DNA of 64,000 nucleotides, from assembly GCF_016908515.1 (NCBI RefSeq), contig NZ_JAFBEA010000007.1, positions 124,001 to 188,000 on the forward strand. The letters run 5' to 3'. The first letter of the stretch is position 1. Every line of letters begins with the position of its first letter. Below are positions 61,682 to 64,000 of the stretch, in pieces. Source of the DNA: Virgibacillus halotolerans (lineage in GTDB: Bacteria; Bacillota; Bacilli; Bacillales; Amphibacillaceae). The translations under genes and the position numbers were made by a program. Below the pieces are notes generated by a model. The model was not told the DNA's origin and did not search any database. It worked only from the letters and a program-made list of their open reading frames with translations.

Positions 61682-61781
61682 GCGGACCGTTGCTTTCCGC
61701 GGGCACGGCTTCAGCCTCCTCGAGAAGGCCACTCTGTGGGGGCTTCAGACTCGTGCTATTCCCGCAGGAGTCAACGGTCCT
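61682..61781. repeat. 100-bp GC-rich palindrome inserted in the MITE, flanked by 5-bp direct repeats
   Basis: Arms GCGGACCGTTGCTTTCCGCG and CGCAGGAGTCAACGGTCCT, with inner CTCGAGAAGGCCAC and GTGGGGGCTTCAGAC. The flanks are CCGCT (61677-61681) and CCGCT (61782-61786). At the same place in copy 1 only one CCGCT (AGCGG, 49481-49485) is found, giving an empty site. Confidence 0.88.
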
Positions 61782-61849
61782 CCGCTCCAAACAACTATCA
61801 TAAAAGTTGAAAGCAAACTAATATTGTACTGTTGTCAAACACCAAGTTA

Positions 61850-61970
61850 GCGAAGGAAATACACGTAGACTCCTGCGGGAAAGCGAAGACGATGAGACCC
61901 CACAGCGTTCTTTGCGAGGAGGCTCAGCGCGAGCCCGCGGAAAGCGTAGTGTATTTCCGAAGCGAAGATA
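61850..61970. repeat. GC-rich palindromic repeat, type B, inside MITE copy 2
   Basis: Arms AGCGAAGGAAATACACGTAG and the complement around GCGTAGTGTATTTCCGAAGCG; inner GACTCCTGCGGGAAAGCG, GATGAGACCCCACAGCG, GAGGAGGCTCAGCGCG and GCCCGCGGAAAGCG. In copy 1 the same palindrome lacks bases equal to 61878-61916. Confidence 0.85.
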
Positions 61971-62143
61971 AGGCATATTTCATTACGTCGCAGTTTTTAC
62001 CTTTTGTGTAAAAAACAATCCTTATTTTATAAGGTTGTCAAGGGAATTATTAGAAACATTCTAGGTTTAACTCATCTACGCTTTGAACGTATTTTATTGG
62101 TGCAAAAGTTGCGTTTAAAAATAATGATTCATCGTTTGCACCA

Positions 62144-63025
62144 TCAAGTTCGAATATATTTATGCTCTGTTTCAAGATATAACACTTGAAGGAATTTCTT
62201 AATATTAATTTTCACTTTAGTAGGCCCACTGCTTCCTTCTTGAATATATTTCATTTGATTCCTTATTTCTTGGAAGTCAAAATAACGGGGTGCATAATAT
62301 TCAAACTCAGGGTTCGTGTAATCAATGGTCCCCAGTGAAGCTAAATTATTAACTGCTGTAAGAATTGTTCTGCGAATACGCTGTTCAATTGCTTTACTTT
62401 CTTTATTTATATTAGCTGCTTCAGACTGACGCGCAACCGCTTCGTATAAATCTTTTAAAGGCGGCAATTGCGCAACTCTTTCACTTCGATTCATTAGCAT
62501 CTCTATCATCAATACGATATCATCACTTCCCGCTCCGATAATTCCCATATCATTTAATATAGATAAAACGATTTCTTTAACACTTCGCTGTCTTTCTGTC
62601 GTTTTAGCTGTATCGATATATGCTAACGATTCCCGAATGGTCTTTAGAGAGTCCTTTAGACGAAGCTGTTCCGCTGTTTTCCTTAAAATGCTATACACCT
62701 CAACCCGATTGATTGGCTTATGGATAAAAAATTCTACTCCTTTTTCATAAGCTTCGCCAACCATTTCTTTATTCACGACTTGAGAGATCATGATAAATTG
62801 TCCTTGGAATCCTTCTGTTCTCAACTTTTCTATCGTTTCAATTCCATCTAGTTCAGGCATTAAAAAGTCTATCAAGACAACGTCAGGATGCGTGGAAAGA
62901 ATAAGTGATAAGGATTTAACTCCATTTTTGGCCTCACCAATTACCATACCAAGTTCACCTTCCGTTATGATCTGTTCTAGCATTTTACGGCTTGCTGTAT
63001 CATCGTCGACAATAAAATAACGCAA
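62144..63025 (-). CDS. glnL: GlnL-type (YcbB) response regulator
   Basis: The 293-residue regulator has a receiver domain (RYFIVDDDTASRKMLEQIIT; phospho-acceptor Asp53 in VLIDFLMPELDG; switch Lys in FIHKPINR), a linker helix and a C-terminal YcbB DNA-binding domain with AIEQRIRRTILTAVNNLASL. In B. subtilis GlnK-GlnL induce glutamine uptake and glutaminase genes. Here a glutamate-type symporter gene follows downstream, a likely target by position. It is two bases after the kinase gene, so translational coupling is expected. Confidence 0.88.
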   Translation of the reverse strand: MRYFIVDDDTASRKMLEQIITEGELGMVIGEAKNGVKSLSLILSTHPDVVLIDFLMPELDGIETIEKLRTEGFQGQFIMISQVVNKEMVGEAYEKGVEFFIHKPINRVEVYSILRKTAEQLRLKDSLKTIRESLAYIDTAKTTERQRSVKEIVLSILNDMGIIGAGSDDIVLMIEMLMNRSERVAQLPPLKDLYEAVARQSEAANINKESKAIEQRIRRTILTAVNNLASLGTIDYTNPEFEYYAPRYFDFQEIRNQMKYIQEGSSGPTKVKINIKKFLQVLYLETEHKYIRT

Positions 63026-63027
63026 CT

Positions 63028-64000
63028 TTATTCCACGTCCTTTCTAATGTTTCTAGACGGAATTTTAATTTGAAAAATAGTCCCTTCACTTTGTTGTTCT
63101 AGATGAATTTGCCCTTCTAGTGTGTGAATAATCTCTTGTACATGTGACAGGCCAATCCCCGTTGCAGCAACACCATGATCGTTAAACTTTGTTGTATAAC
63201 CAGGTTCAAAGATGATGGCTACATCCGCTGTAGGAATGCCCTTGCCCGAATCTTTTATCATGATGCATACTTGCTCCGATTCCTCAAATATTCTCAGTTC
63301 AATTTCACCGCTATCTGTAATGGACTCCACCGCATTAGCAGTAAGATTATTTAATAAGGCAAGAAGCGGAATTTGTTGGTCCGTTTCGAAATCTATGGAC
63401 GAAGTAAGATGAAAGGTAATATTTTTCTTTAATAGCTCACTATATTTTTCATTCCCAACTACAACAAGGTGCAGCACGTCGGAAAGAAAGAGTCGATCCG
63501 CTCCTTGTTGTTCGGTGATTTTAGTAAGTCCTGATAAGATTCGTTGTGAATCTTTTTTTACTTCGTGAATTTCTTGCGCAATAAGTAATGCTTGCATACC
63601 TAACGCATTCATATTTTCCTTTTTTAACGTTCGATATAAATCATGGCTCGAGACAGTGATTTGTTCAATATGATTCATTGATTTTTGCAAGTATAGCGTT
63701 TCCGCATATAATTCAGAGCCTACTCCAAGCATCTCCTGCATTTGTCTTTTTTGTTCCGAAATCGTAATGGAGCTATATAATCCTACAACAAAGTAGCTCC
63801 TTAATAAGGCGACACCAATTAATAATGCCCATTCTCGAAATCCTAAAGTTATATGGGGGGTTAAAAACCAGTAACGTACGAGGTGCTCTGCCCCATTCCC
63901 AATAAACTCCAGTCCCGCACCCCAAGCTCCTAGAAGAAATGGAAACGTTTTGTAGTTTTCCACTTTGATGATGTTTAATCCAAGTGCAAATAATGCATAA
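63028..64000 (-). CDS. glnK: GlnK-type sensor histidine kinase, 5' end outside window
   Basis: The frame stays open to the right edge, so the N-terminus is missing; at least 323 codons are visible. There are membrane segments (about the first 70 visible residues), then the dimerisation/phospho-acceptor helix with AQEIHEVKKDSQRILSG and an ATPase domain with N box NLTANAVESI, G1 IKDSGKGIP and G2 TGIGLSHVQEII. The EIHEVKKD box is that of the SpoOB-like kinases such as GlnK (YcbA). The stop is two bases before the glnL start. Confidence 0.87.
   Translation of the reverse strand, partial: YALFALGLNIIKVENYKTFPFLLGAWGAGLEFIGNGAEHLVRYWFLTPHITLGFREWALLIGVALLRSYFVVGLYSSITISEQKRQMQEMLGVGSELYAETLYLQKSMNHIEQITVSSHDLYRTLKKENMNALGMQALLIAQEIHEVKKDSQRILSGLTKITEQQGADRLFLSDVLHLVVVGNEKYSELLKKNITFHLTSSIDFETDQQIPLLALLNNLTANAVESITDSGEIELRIFEESEQVCIMIKDSGKGIPTADVAIIFEPGYTTKFNDHGVAATGIGLSHVQEIIHTLEGQIHLEQQSEGTIFQIKIPSRNIRKDVE

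Larger units (their letters stand above)
61588..62115. repeat. MITE-like element, copy 2, between the symporter and glnL genes
   Basis: A 528-bp unit with terminal repeats AACTCAACTT/AAGTTGCGTT (one mismatch), in opposite orientation to copy 1 at 49189-49580. It carries the same inner pair (AACTGCGACATAA and TTACGTCGCAGTTT), a full type B palindrome (61850-61970) and, at 61682-61781, an additional 100-bp palindrome flanked by CCGCT direct repeats that copy 1 lacks. No ORF is present. Confidence 0.88.

Noticed and set aside
7143-61970. CRISPR array
   Set aside because: The repeats are dispersed over 55 kb, over 100 bp long and not regularly spaced; no cas genes are present.

Overview
This 64 kb window is a low-GC chromosome segment from a spore-forming, aerobic member of the Bacillaceae. 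The gene content and the intergenic repeats look most like the Oceanobacillus/Virgibacillus group, but that placement is inference. Supporting signs are strong AGGAGG-type ribosome sites with many TTG/GTG starts, two SAM-I riboswitches, a lysine riboswitch, a PyrR attenuator, a PhoP box, an Spx paralogue, a SpoIIM-family protein, a GlnK/GlnL pair and PstSCAB. I saw no rRNA, tRNA, CRISPR array, prophage or replication origin.

Layout. 1-5.9 kb: a MetE-like methyltransferase cut by the window edge behind a SAM riboswitch, a 1142-residue membrane protein, an endonuclease III-like glycosylase and a 47-residue ORF. 6-13.4 kb: a cluster of RDD, SpoIIM-like, DUF58, MoxR ATPase, DUF4350, DUF4129 and a polytopic membrane protein. 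13.6-19.7 kb: metabolic genes, including metA behind a second SAM riboswitch and a butanediol dehydrogenase. 20-21.8 kb: an IS200/IS605 element with intact TnpB but a TnpA lacking its catalytic tyrosine. 21.8-28.4 kb: a DUF5068 lipoprotein, an XRE-cupin regulator with an apparent ATA start, HMG-CoA lyase, a lactonase and a PadR/HAAS pair. 28.8-32.7 kb: membrane protein, CcdA, TlpA/ResA-like protein, response regulator and sensor kinase. 33-44.4 kb: regulators, an MMPL exporter with a divergent TetR gene, a split chromate transporter, PyrR-controlled uracil permease, RlmA-type methyltransferase, and a TetR plus Spx-paralogue pair. 44.4-52.4 kb: a TraB-family protein, the low-affinity phosphate system (Pit + DUF47) and the high-affinity pstSCAB operon with a PhoP box. 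52.5-64 kb: a methyltransferase, DbpA helicase, lysine-riboswitch-controlled dapA, a gluconate-dehydrogenase-like flavoprotein/subunit 3/cytochrome c set, a glutamate-type symporter, and GlnL with GlnK cut by the window edge.

The most unusual layer is intergenic. A roughly 0.4-0.5 kb MITE-like element with AACTCAACTT terminal inverted repeats occurs twice in opposite orientation, once inside the pst operon (49189-49580) and once before the glutamate symporter (61588-62115). Inside it the two copies form an empty/occupied pair for a 100-bp GC-rich palindrome flanked by a 5-bp direct repeat. Relatives of that palindrome are scattered through the window (about 7.2, 28.6, 32.8, 33.1, 47.7, 47.9 and 61.9 kb), suggesting a family of small palindromic elements that has moved or been lost in this lineage.
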